Shown here one piece after another: positions 42,737 through 49,981 of a DNA stretch of 64,000 nt. Each line of letters starts with the position of its first letter. Position 1 is the first letter of the stretch. The position numbers and the translations under genes were made by a program. The DNA lies in NCBI GenBank assembly GCA_900079765.1, contig LT599017.1, positions 3,486,996 through 3,550,995 on the forward strand, in the 5' to 3' direction. A model generated the notes under the pieces. It searched no databases. It saw nothing but the letters and a program-made list of their open reading frames with translations, and was not told the origin of the DNA. The DNA is from an uncultured Eubacteriales bacterium. GTDB lineage: Bacteria > Bacillota > Clostridia > Oscillospirales > Oscillospiraceae.

Positions 42737-43960
42737 ATGGATTTTAGTGAACTGATTGCCGCTGCCGACCCCGGTATTTTTGTCGAGAGTATCAAGGCCT
42801 GGGTCTCCGGGTTATCCATCAACTCCGTCATCATGTTCATCATGATGATCTTCATGATCGTGGGCGCGGTGGATAAAATCCGCGGCAATAAGCTCGGTTA
42901 CGGCGAGGAATTCGAAGCCGGTTTCAACGCCATGGGCCCCCTGGCCATCGCCATGGCGGGCGTGGTGGCCGCCGCCCCCGTGCTGGCCATGGTCCTCGGG
43001 CCCATTATCAAGCCCCTATACACCCTCATCGGAGCCGACGCCTCCATGTTTGCCACCACTATCCTGGCCTGCGACATGGGTGGCTATCCTCTGGCGATGC
43101 AGCTGGCATCAGATACCTCCATCGGCAACTTTGCCGGCCTGATGCTGGGCACCATGATGGGCCCCACCATCGTGTTCACCATCCCTGTGGCCCTGTCCAT
43201 CATTAAGAAAGAGGACCGTCCGTTCCTCGGCGCCGGTGTGCTGGCGGGTCTTATCACCATCCCCATCGGATGCATCGTGGGCGGCCTGGTCATGAACATG
43301 ACGCCCTATAAGATGAGCATAGGCCGCATCCTCATCAATCTGGTCCCCGTCATCATTATCGCCGGACTCATCTGTGTGGGCCTGTGGTTCGCCCCCGGCA
43401 AGATGATCAACGGCTTTAACAAGTTCGGCACCGGCGTCACCGTGGTCATCACGGTCCTCACCGCCATCGCCGTCTTCCAGCAGATCACCGGCATTATGCT
43501 GCCCGTGTTCAGCATCATGTCCGAGAAGGATCCCACCACGGGTATGTCCGGCCTGGACAGCGGCCTGTTGGTCTGCGGGCAGATTGCCATCGTCCTCATC
43601 GGCGCTTTCCCCATGGTCAAGTGGATCACCAAGACCTTCGGCAGCGCCTTGAAGAAGATCGGCGGCGCCCTGGGCATGGATGAGAACGGCTCCGCCGGTA
43701 TGGTCGCTAACCTCGCCAACAACATTGCCATGTTCAACATCATGGGCGACATGAACCCCAAGGGCAAGCTTCTCAACGTGGCCTTTGCCGTGTCCGCCGC
43801 CTTTGTCTTTGGTGACCACCTAGGCTTTACCGCCGGCAACGAGCCTGAGATGATCTTCCCCGTCATCGTCGGCAAGCTGGTAGCGGGCGTCACCGCCGTG
43901 ATCCTGGCCAATATTCTGGCCCCCAAGCTGCTGTCCAAGATCGAGAACACCAAGATGTAA
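42737..43960 (+). CDS. eutH: Ethanolamine permease EutH
   Basis: 407 residues and about ten transmembrane helices. The family features INSVIMFIMMIFMIVGAVDK, ACDMGGYPLAM and GDHLGFTA are present. EutH imports ethanolamine when it is scarce or protonated. ATG 42737 follows GAGAGGGA. Located near the 3' end of the operon. Confidence 0.97.
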   Translation: MDFSELIAAADPGIFVESIKAWVSGLSINSVIMFIMMIFMIVGAVDKIRGNKLGYGEEFEAGFNAMGPLAIAMAGVVAAAPVLAMVLGPIIKPLYTLIGADASMFATTILACDMGGYPLAMQLASDTSIGNFAGLMLGTMMGPTIVFTIPVALSIIKKEDRPFLGAGVLAGLITIPIGCIVGGLVMNMTPYKMSIGRILINLVPVIIIAGLICVGLWFAPGKMINGFNKFGTGVTVVITVLTAIAVFQQITGIMLPVFSIMSEKDPTTGMSGLDSGLLVCGQIAIVLIGAFPMVKWITKTFGSALKKIGGALGMDENGSAGMVANLANNIAMFNIMGDMNPKGKLLNVAFAVSAAFVFGDHLGFTAGNEPEMIFPVIVGKLVAGVTAVILANILAPKLLSKIENTKM

Positions 43961-43988
43961 GCCCAACCGGAAAGGTCTGGTATTTAAC

Positions 43989-44432
43989 ATGAACGTAAGC
44001 GAAGAACTGATCCGCGAAATTGTCGCCAAGGTCCTCCAGGAGTCTGTCTCGGCCAGCGCACCCAAACCGGACTTTGAAAAGCATGTGGACCCCAGCGGCA
44101 TCATCGGCATTAAAACCAGCACCGTGAAGTGCGAACCCTTCGGCCAGGACGGCGTAACCCTTAAGGACGTGGTCACACTTGAAGAGGCCCCCCGTATGGG
44201 CTGCGGCGTCATGGAGCTGGACCACACCAGTTTCGAGTGGACCCTAACCTACGACGAGTACGATCTCGTCATCGAAGGCACGCTGGAGATCGAAATCGAT
44301 GGGCGTGTGGTGGTGGGCCAACCCGGGGATATCATCTATATCCCCAAGAACAGCCATATCCACTTCCAGACCCCCAACAAGACTCGCTACGCCTATTTCG
44401 TCTACCCCGCGAACTGGCAAACCCTCACCTGA
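43989..44432 (+). CDS. eutQ: Ethanolamine utilization protein EutQ
   Basis: 147 residues. N-terminal encapsulation-type helix (MNVSEELIREIVAKVLQES), then a cupin beta-barrel (VIEGTLEIEIDGRVVVGQPG, IPKNSHIHF). Salmonella EutQ has acetate kinase activity, converting acetyl phosphate from PduL to acetate with ATP gain. Last gene of the eut operon, followed by a strong terminator. Confidence 0.95.
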   Translation: MNVSEELIREIVAKVLQESVSASAPKPDFEKHVDPSGIIGIKTSTVKCEPFGQDGVTLKDVVTLEEAPRMGCGVMELDHTSFEWTLTYDEYDLVIEGTLEIEIDGRVVVGQPGDIIYIPKNSHIHFQTPNKTRYAYFVYPANWQTLT

Positions 44433-44440
44433 GCAAACGA

Positions 44441-44477
44441 AAGGGCGGGCCGCTGTTCCCAACGGCCCGCCCTTTTT
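44441..44477 (+). terminator. Terminator of the eut operon
   Basis: 10-bp G/C stem (44443-44452 with 44463-44472) and five Ts, 10 bp past the eutQ stop. Confidence 0.92.
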
Positions 44478-44568
44478 CCCTCCCGTGGCCTGCCCCTCTG
44501 CCCATTGGATCCCTCTGTGTCCTTGAAGCGCCGCATACCTCGTTCCGTGGAAATACGGGGTGAAACCC

Positions 44569-44597
44569 TTGACATAAGCGCTCTGCGGGTGTATTAT
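44569..44597 (+). promoter_or_regulatory. Dedicated promoter of the orphan riboswitch RNA
   Basis: TTGACA (44569-44574), 17-bp spacer, TATTAT (44592-44597). It lies beyond the eut terminator, so the riboswitch RNA is made independently of the eut operon. Confidence 0.82.
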
Positions 44598-44630
44598 AGG
44601 TTTAGAAACAGACAATTTCATAATGAGTGG

Positions 44631-44797
44631 TATGTAGGTGCGCGCTTTAAAGCGCGCCCAACAGGGAAGCGGGTGAGAATCCCGCGCAATGCCGTTGCTG
44701 TATTGGCGAAGCGGTCCTCAACATAGTCACTGGAGCTTTTGCTCTGGGAAGACGAGGAGCCGTGTCAGACGCCTAAGTCAGAATACCTGCCTGCATA
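44631..44797 (+). promoter_or_regulatory. Cobalamin (AdoCbl) riboswitch aptamer
   Basis: Closing stem TATGTAGG (44631-44638) with CCTGCATA (44790-44797), a GCGCGC...GCGCGC arm, the conserved core AACAGGGAAGC then GGTGAGAATCC and GCAATGCCG, CACTGG...GGGAAG, and the B12 box AGTCAGAATACCTGCC at 44776-44791. All in canonical order. Confidence 0.95.
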
Positions 44798-44864
44798 TGA
44801 CGCACGAGAAGCCTCCTCGAGTCAAGGAGGGTGCAGTTACCTATGGCGCGTCCATAGCTTTGTT

Positions 44865-44892
44865 GCTGTACCCTTTGGGGTGCAGCTTTTTT
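44865..44892 (+). terminator. Riboswitch-linked terminator of the orphan RNA
   Basis: 9-bp stem (44865-44873 with 44878-44886, loop TTTG) and six Ts. The preceding perfect hairpin CTATGG/CCATAG (44841-44857) and CCTCCT/AGGAGG hairpin (44814-44832) are candidates for the switching platform. Confidence 0.88.
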
Positions 44893-45052
44893 CATGTCTG
44901 TTTTTACTTTACACCTCTCTTTTCAGCGGGGGCAGGACGCCGTGTCTGCCAACACGGCGCCCGCTCCCATCCACCCATTTGATATGGAACGATTTCCCGC
45001 CGCGCAGACGCATGCGCTCCGGCAAAAACGTTCTTGCCTATATTTTGTAAAA

Positions 45053-45086
45053 AACGGGACGGCTCCGAAGAAGGAGCCGTCCCGTC
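45053..45086 (-). terminator. Terminator of the cobalamin operon, shared with hairpin P2 of the orphan RNA
   Basis: 13-bp perfect stem 45054-45066 / 45073-45085. On the minus strand it is followed by a run of six Ts, 10 bp after the cobC stop. On the plus strand its loop reads GAAGAA and the tail is only weakly T-rich. Confidence 0.88.
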
Positions 45087-45095
45087 TATTTATGC

Positions 45096-45683
45096 CTAAA
45101 AGCTTATAGGGTCCGTCAGCCGGGGCTCCACAGGCCAGCGGGCCGCATCAAGCCCGGCCCGGTAGCCGCCGCAGTTGCCTACTGCCCAGTCAAAATAGGA
45201 CCGGGCAGGGCGGGCGTAGCGGCCCATAACCGCCATCACCGTGCCGCCATGGGCAACCACCACCAGCCGCTGCCGCCCCTCGGCTATGGTCTCTTTTACC
45301 GCTTGGGCAAAGCCCCAACAGCTCCTCGCCTGGAACTCCTCCAGGCCCTCGCCTCTGGGGCAGGGAGCAGTACAGCCACCGTTTACCCACCGGGTATACG
45401 CCTCGTCCTCCGCCATCTCGTCCGCGGTGCGGTACTCAAAGGCGCCGAAGTCCATCTCCCTGAGATTTGGCAGTACGAGCTGGCGCGCATTGGGGAACTT
45501 GATGGCCGCCGTCTCCGCCGCCCGGCGCAGAGGGCTGATATAGACGATCTCCAAGCCGGGGTTGATCCCGGAGGCCGCGGCTGCATCCCGCCCGGCAGGA
45601 CAGAGCGGCTCGTCCGTGAGCCCGACGTAGCGGCGCGCCAGGTTTCCCGCCGTCTGGGCGTGGCGAATCAGGCTTACTTCCAT
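45096..45683 (-). CDS. cobC: Histidine phosphatase, probable alpha-ribazole phosphatase CobC
   Basis: 195 residues. Phosphoglycerate-mutase-like histidine phosphatase: catalytic LIRHAQT at 5-11, SPLRRAAETA near 50-59 and VVAHGGTVMAVMG with the second histidine. In cobalamin clusters this family removes the phosphate of alpha-ribazole-P or of the final cobalamin-P. The position at the end of the cobT-U-S operon supports that. Starts 4 bp after the short CobU-like gene. Confidence 0.88.
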   Translation of the reverse strand: MEVSLIRHAQTAGNLARRYVGLTDEPLCPAGRDAAAASGINPGLEIVYISPLRRAAETAAIKFPNARQLVLPNLREMDFGAFEYRTADEMAEDEAYTRWVNGGCTAPCPRGEGLEEFQARSCWGFAQAVKETIAEGRQRLVVVAHGGTVMAVMGRYARPARSYFDWAVGNCGGYRAGLDAARWPVEPRLTDPISF

Positions 45684-45687
45684 TGCC

Positions 45688-46035
45688 CTAGCCCTTCAGA
45701 ACCTGGGGGATTCCGCAGCAGACGCGGATCACCCGCTGGGCGTTGGCGGCCAGCTTGACGCAGAGTCTGCCGCAGGCCTCCCGCCAGAGACGCTCGTCCC
45801 TGTCCAGCGGGACGACGCCCCCCCCCACCTCGTTGCAGATCACGATCTCCTTGGCCAGCAAAACCGGAAGGAGGTCCTCCGCGACGCCGGGGTCGCGCCG
45901 CACCAGGTCCTGGAGGTTATAGAGCACCGGGCGGCCATCCAGCAGGCCGTCCGCCATGTTCTCCGGGTAGTACCCGTAGGTAAGACTCACATATTCCCGC
46001 TTTCCGGCGGCAAGACCGCCGATGATCAAAACCAT
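45688..46035 (-). CDS. Short CobU-like nucleotide-binding protein
   Basis: 115 residues against about 175 for CobU. It keeps the P-loop (GGLAAGKREYV, 6-16), the segment IVICNEVGGGVVPLDRDER (E/D-rich CobU motif) and the C-terminal CGIPQVLKG, but the middle region with the guanylyl-transfer histidine is missing. Full CobU is encoded two genes upstream. It may be a kinase-only paralogue or a decayed copy. The intact frame, tight spacing (10-bp overlap with cobS) and good motifs favour function. Confidence 0.75.
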   Translation of the reverse strand: MVLIIGGLAAGKREYVSLTYGYYPENMADGLLDGRPVLYNLQDLVRRDPGVAEDLLPVLLAKEIVICNEVGGGVVPLDRDERLWREACGRLCVKLAANAQRVIRVCCGIPQVLKG

Positions 46036-46805
46036 ATCGCCACCACCCTTTGAATAAGTACCAGCGCCGCCAACATGGATATCTCACTGAGCTGCAGAAA
46101 CCACCCGGCCAAATCCCCGCTCATGCCGCCAAACTCCCACCCCGCAGTGCGGTAGAGCGCGGCAAAACACATCAGCGCGGCCAGGGGGAGCAGCATCCCC
46201 ACGGGGGGCAGGAGAATGACCATGAAAACCGAGACCAGCAGGAACATGCACAGCAGCGCGGCGGCAGAGATCCGCTTTTCCGCTGAAGCCTTGAACATGG
46301 AGAGTAGCCCCGTATTTCCGCTGGCGGGAAAGGACACCACCGACAGCCCGGACAGGCTGCGGCTCAGGACAAAGCCCAGGGCGTAGAGGGCCATCGCCTC
46401 CCGGGTGGGGGAGAGCTCCACGCACAGCGCGAAGTAGAGCAGGAGGTAGGCACAGGCTCCAACCACGGCGAAGGCCCCGGCGTGGGGGTCCTTTAGAATT
46501 TCCCGTCGGCGCTCCGCGGGGGCATGGGAGGCCAAGGCGTCCACCGTGTCACAGAATCCGTCCAGGTGGACAGCTCCCGTGACGGCCACGGGAAGAAGCG
46601 TAAGTCCTGCGGCCCGGAGGAACGCGCCCAGCTCCAGCAGGAGGGAGAGCCGCCACCAGAGCCACACAATGAGTCCCACCGCCACCCCCACCAGGGGAAA
46701 TGCGCACATCATATAGCGCATGTTCTTCTCATTCCAGTCCGTACGGGGCATGGGGATACGAGAGAACATGGAGAAGGCCAGGCTAGCCGAGCGCAAAAAG
46801 TTCAT
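46026..46805 (-). CDS. cobS: Adenosylcobinamide-GDP ribazoletransferase (cobalamin synthase)
   Basis: 259 residues from MNFLRSASLAFSMFSRIPMP (ATG 46803-46805 after GGGGGAGGAGCT). The longer frame was rejected. Polytopic membrane protein with the CobS motif LDGFCDTVDALASHAPAERR near 78-97. It joins alpha-ribazole(-P) to AdoCbi-GDP, the last step of nucleotide-loop assembly. ATGA overlap with cobU. Confidence 0.96.
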   Translation of the reverse strand: MNFLRSASLAFSMFSRIPMPRTDWNEKNMRYMMCAFPLVGVAVGLIVWLWWRLSLLLELGAFLRAAGLTLLPVAVTGAVHLDGFCDTVDALASHAPAERRREILKDPHAGAFAVVGACAYLLLYFALCVELSPTREAMALYALGFVLSRSLSGLSVVSFPASGNTGLLSMFKASAEKRISAAALLCMFLLVSVFMVILLPPVGMLLPLAALMCFAALYRTAGWEFGGMSGDLAGWFLQLSEISMLAALVLIQRVVAIWF

Positions 46806-47326
46806 AGCTCCTCCCCCTTTATCGTCACAGGGATACCGCAAACTACCTCGTAGACCCGGTCGAACCGCCGGGCCAGGGCGGCATTGGCGGCAGCCAGGAC
46901 CTCCAGGTAACGCCTCGTCTCCTTGGGATAGACGCAGCCGTCGGCAAACACATCGTTGGTGACGACCACCAAGTCTTCATACTGCTCTGCTAGAGAGAAG
47001 ACCCCACCCACGACGGCGTCCAGGGCGTTTTCCCCCGCGCCCTGAGGCGCGAAAATCTCGTTGGCAGCCAGGTTACCCAAGCACTCCAGCAGAGCCGCGC
47101 CCCGTGCCGGGACCGCCAGACCGGCGAGGCCGGTATACCGCTCCAGGGTAGTGAACCCCTTACCCGCGCGCAGGTCCCGGTGACGGGCGATCCTGCGGTC
47201 ATCCTCCCCGTCGTAGGGCATGAGGGTGGCAATGTAGCTGAGCGGTTTCCCTCTCCATTTTGTGACCAGGCCCTCCGCAAAGGCGCTCTTCCCGGAGGCG
47301 GCTCCGCCGACGACCAGGGCCGTCAT
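46802..47326 (-). CDS. cobU: Adenosylcobinamide kinase / adenosylcobinamide-phosphate guanylyltransferase
   Basis: 174 residues, full-length CobU. P-loop GGAASGKSAFAEG at 7-19, RIARHRDLRAGKGFTTLER (guanylylated-histidine region), LECLGNLAANEIF and VTNDVFADGCVYP. It phosphorylates adenosylcobinamide and transfers GMP, activating salvaged cobinamide. Overlaps cobT and cobS by ATGA-type junctions. Confidence 0.96.
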   Translation of the reverse strand: MTALVVGGAASGKSAFAEGLVTKWRGKPLSYIATLMPYDGEDDRRIARHRDLRAGKGFTTLERYTGLAGLAVPARGAALLECLGNLAANEIFAPQGAGENALDAVVGGVFSLAEQYEDLVVVTNDVFADGCVYPKETRRYLEVLAAANAALARRFDRVYEVVCGIPVTIKGEEL

Positions 47327-48402
47327 GCTCCGCCTCCCCCCAGCGGCTGGTAAGCCTCAACACCAATGTCCTCAAAGGCGGAGGAGCCGTGGTAGACCGC
47401 CAGCGCCAAATCGAGGAGGGGCAGGAGGGCGACGGCCCCCGTCCCCTCGCCCAGGCGCATTTCCGCGCGAATCAGGGACTTGAGCCCCAGCGCGTCCAGC
47501 ACCAAAGCCCCGGCAGGCTCTCCCGACTGATGGCTTGCCAGCATGGCACAGGCCGCACGGGGGCATAGCCGGGCCGCGATGAGGGCGGAGACCGAGCTGA
47601 TGAACCCGTCGATGACCACGGGAAGGCGATACATCGCTCCGCCCAGGAAGATACCCGTCATCCCCGCGATGTCAAAACCACCCAGCTTCGCCAGCACATC
47701 CAGAGGGTCGTCAGGGTCAGGATCGTTGACGGAGATGGCGCGCTCGATGACCGCGATTTTCCGCGCAAGCCCCCCGTCGGTGAGGCCGGAACCCCGACCT
47801 GTGACCGTGGTGACAGCCGTCCCCGTCAGCACGGCTGCCACGGCGCTGGAGGTGGTGGTGTTGCCGATACCCATCTCCCCGGTGCAGAGAATCTGATAGC
47901 CCTCCTCCGCACAACGGCGGACCAGGGAGATACCGGATTCCAGCGCCCGCACCGCCGTTTCCCGGCTCATGGCAGGGCCGACCGTGATGTTGCCGGTGCC
48001 GTCCCCCAAGCGCAGGTCCACAAGGCCGGAAAAGCTGGGGCGGGTGGCCATGCCCATATCCACGGGGATCACGTCCGCCCCGGCGGCGGCGGCCATGCGG
48101 CAGACCGATGTTTTCCGCCGGGTCAAGTTCTCGGCTACCGCCATAGTAACCGCGCTGTCACTCTGGGATATCCCCTCCCGCACCACGCCGTTATCCGCGC
48201 ACAAAACCAGCACGGCACGCTTGTCGAGCGCTACGTCAGCGCTGCCGATGAGGGCTGCAATCTTTGAGATCGTCTTCTCTAATAATCCCAGGCTGCCCAG
48301 GGGCTTGGCGATGCCGTTCCACCGCTCCTCAGACCGCCCGAGGGCGTCCAAATCGATGCCGGGAATGCCAGCGTTCAGAGCTGAAAAGTCCATTTTCCTC
48401 AT
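47323..48402 (-). CDS. cobT: Nicotinate-nucleotide-dimethylbenzimidazole phosphoribosyltransferase
   Basis: 359 residues with the CobT fold: KPLGSLGLLE near 33-42, CADNGVVREGISQS, GEMGIGNTTTSSAVAA and the C-terminal acidic RLGEGTGAVALLPLLD with the catalytic glutamate. It activates the lower ligand base as alpha-ribazole-5'-phosphate. The ATG at 48400-48402 overlaps the DUF2284 stop. An ATG three codons later is an alternative. Confidence 0.96.
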   Translation of the reverse strand: MRKMDFSALNAGIPGIDLDALGRSEERWNGIAKPLGSLGLLEKTISKIAALIGSADVALDKRAVLVLCADNGVVREGISQSDSAVTMAVAENLTRRKTSVCRMAAAAGADVIPVDMGMATRPSFSGLVDLRLGDGTGNITVGPAMSRETAVRALESGISLVRRCAEEGYQILCTGEMGIGNTTTSSAVAAVLTGTAVTTVTGRGSGLTDGGLARKIAVIERAISVNDPDPDDPLDVLAKLGGFDIAGMTGIFLGGAMYRLPVVIDGFISSVSALIAARLCPRAACAMLASHQSGEPAGALVLDALGLKSLIRAEMRLGEGTGAVALLPLLDLALAVYHGSSAFEDIGVEAYQPLGGGGA

Positions 48403-48950
48403 CCCTCTCCATCCGGCAGTAGCAGGGCTCCTACCAGCATCAGATATTCAGGCACCACTCCGTCCCGGATCCATAGGAGGGGCTTACCCAGATATCGGCT
48501 GGCGGTGAGGCCCACATCGCCCCCCAGCGCCTCGATAGAGTAGCGCATTTGCTCCGGCTTTTGGCAGGGGTGACCCTCCTTCCGGGCGCAGGGGGTACAC
48601 AGGGTGCAACTTCCCGCAGCCAGAGCCAGGCTGCTGGGTGTTGCGGCCTCCCACTCCAGAAGGCGTTCTAAGTGCGCGTCCTTCTCCTCCTGGAGGGCCT
48701 GGAGGGCAGCTTCCGCCGCCTGCCCCGGCTCTGTGGGTATGAGCATCCGCGCGTATAACCGCATGCGCCCATAGCGCCGCCAGCGCTCCATAGGGTTGAA
48801 GTCAAAAGGCGGGCAGGACCAGGCCCCGCCATAGTTGTGGCAGGCCTCGCAGAAGGCCAAGAATTTGGGCACATCCACGCAGGACCGCCGGTACTCGTCC
48901 ATCTCCGCCTCGGCCTCAAGCTCTTTTATGGTATAGCGAAATCCGCTCAT
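48399..48950 (-). CDS. DUF2284 cysteine-rich metal-binding-like protein
   Basis: 183 residues. Cysteines cluster as CEACHNYGGAWSCPPF (33-48) and CTLCTPCARKEGHPC (near 114-128), the pattern of DUF2284 proteins thought to bind a metal or Fe-S cluster. Function unknown. It lies between a TIM-barrel protein and cobT with coupled starts, so a role in corrinoid processing or reduction is plausible but unproven. Confidence 0.82.
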   Translation of the reverse strand: MSGFRYTIKELEAEAEMDEYRRSCVDVPKFLAFCEACHNYGGAWSCPPFDFNPMERWRRYGRMRLYARMLIPTEPGQAAEAALQALQEEKDAHLERLLEWEAATPSSLALAAGSCTLCTPCARKEGHPCQKPEQMRYSIEALGGDVGLTASRYLGKPLLWIRDGVVPEYLMLVGALLLPDGEG

Positions 48951-49930
48951 TGGTACAGCCCTCCTCTTTTCAGCGTCTCCCGCTGGGCTGCCACGGCCCG
49001 CTCCCGCTCAGCGCGGTTCTTGCAGGAAAGCTCATGGGTGAGAACTTCCGGGGCAATTCGCTTTATGATCCCGGCAATGGCTGGGTCGGTCCAAGGTCGG
49101 TGCTGATCGATCTTTAAAATATGCCCGTAGCTCTCGCCAAAACGCGCAACGTAATCCCCGCCCATACTCCCTGGCAAGCGGCCGGTGTTGGCCTTGACGT
49201 AGGGGCCCGAGAGGGACTGGTGGAGGTGCATCCCCCGGATGTGGCGCACCAGGTCCCCATGCTCGTCCAGCATTTTATGGATATAGGCTATTCCGTCCGC
49301 CTCGGTCAGGAGGGCGGGGTTTGCGTTCATCAGGTGGCCGGTGTCCAGCAGGATGCCCTTGTTAAAGTGGTGGATGCCGTCCAGCAAATAGTTGGTTTTC
49401 GCCGGGTCGGTGAAGGTAAAGCCAGGCCACCACTGATTTTCCACCAGGAGGGCAAAGGGGTAGTCCGCCCCATCAAAAAGGAGGTTGACGAGCTCAATAG
49501 AGGCATCCAGCACCTCTTTATCGCTGTGCTCCCACCTGTAGGTGTACCCCTCCTCAATGGACACGTCGGACACATGGAACACCACGTACCTAACCCCCAG
49601 GCGGGCCGCCCGGGCTAAATCCGCCCGGTATTGGGCCACGAGGGCCTCCCGGCCGGGGCCTCCGTAAAAGGATTCATAGGCCGTGCGGCTTCCAAACTTC
49701 CGCAGGAGTGCTACTTCGTCCCCCCTCCAGAAGTCCACCCAATCAGGGTAAAAGGTCAGGTGGTACCCAGGGGCGTAGTTGCCGGGCAAGGTGTCCATGG
49801 CGGTGTCGCCTCCCCAGAGGGCCTCGATCCCTCCGCAGCCCAACGCACGGCAGGCATTTTGCAGGTCTTCCGGCCCGCCGTACTCTGCCATGCTCTCATT
49901 ATAGACGGGAAAGCTGATGGTCTCGATCAT
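48947..49930 (-). CDS. Xylose-isomerase-like TIM-barrel protein in the cobalamin operon
   Basis: 327 residues of the AP-endonuclease-2 / sugar isomerase TIM-barrel superfamily: VVFHVSD, LLVENQWWPGF, GILLDTGHLMNANP and IRGMHLHQS give the expected metal ligands Glu, Asp/His and His. It overlaps the DUF2284 gene by 4 bp and lies behind the ECF transporter. No specific function is known to me. Its place in a B12-riboswitch operon suggests a step in corrinoid or lower-ligand salvage. Confidence 0.75.
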   Translation of the reverse strand: MIETISFPVYNESMAEYGGPEDLQNACRALGCGGIEALWGGDTAMDTLPGNYAPGYHLTFYPDWVDFWRGDEVALLRKFGSRTAYESFYGGPGREALVAQYRADLARAARLGVRYVVFHVSDVSIEEGYTYRWEHSDKEVLDASIELVNLLFDGADYPFALLVENQWWPGFTFTDPAKTNYLLDGIHHFNKGILLDTGHLMNANPALLTEADGIAYIHKMLDEHGDLVRHIRGMHLHQSLSGPYVKANTGRLPGSMGGDYVARFGESYGHILKIDQHRPWTDPAIAGIIKRIAPEVLTHELSCKNRAERERAVAAQRETLKRGGLYQ

Positions 49931-49981
49931 AGGGTCTTCCCACCTTTTTCATTTTGCCATCAGGGAAGGGCTAAACGAGCC

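Larger units (their letters stand above)
44604..45086 (+). ncRNA. Orphan B12-riboswitch regulatory RNA with ANTAR hairpins (EutX/Rli55-like)
   Basis: A transcript from the promoter at 44569-44597 would contain a cobalamin riboswitch, a terminator (to 44892) and then two hairpins with EutV-type loops. No plus-strand gene follows before 62308. P1: GCGCA/TGCGC (45002-45006, 45013-45017) around GACGCA. P2: 13-bp stem (45054-45066, 45073-45085) around GAAGAA. By analogy with EutX and Rli55, B12-bound RNA would stop early, and B12-free RNA would extend and sequester phosphorylated EutV. The loop pattern equals that of the three eut leaders. The P1-P2 linker (36 bases) is longer. Confidence 0.7.

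Noticed and set aside
44859-44870. AGC-TTTGTT-GCT hairpin before the riboswitch terminator as an ANTAR P2
   Set aside because: Has G4 but otherwise only Ts in the loop, unlike all other sites. More likely part of the switching platform.
44926-44976. Hairpin CGCCGTGT/ACACGGCG with hexaloop CTGCCA inside the orphan RNA
   Set aside because: Hexaloop lacks G at position 4, so it was not counted as an EutV site. It may be a spacer structure.
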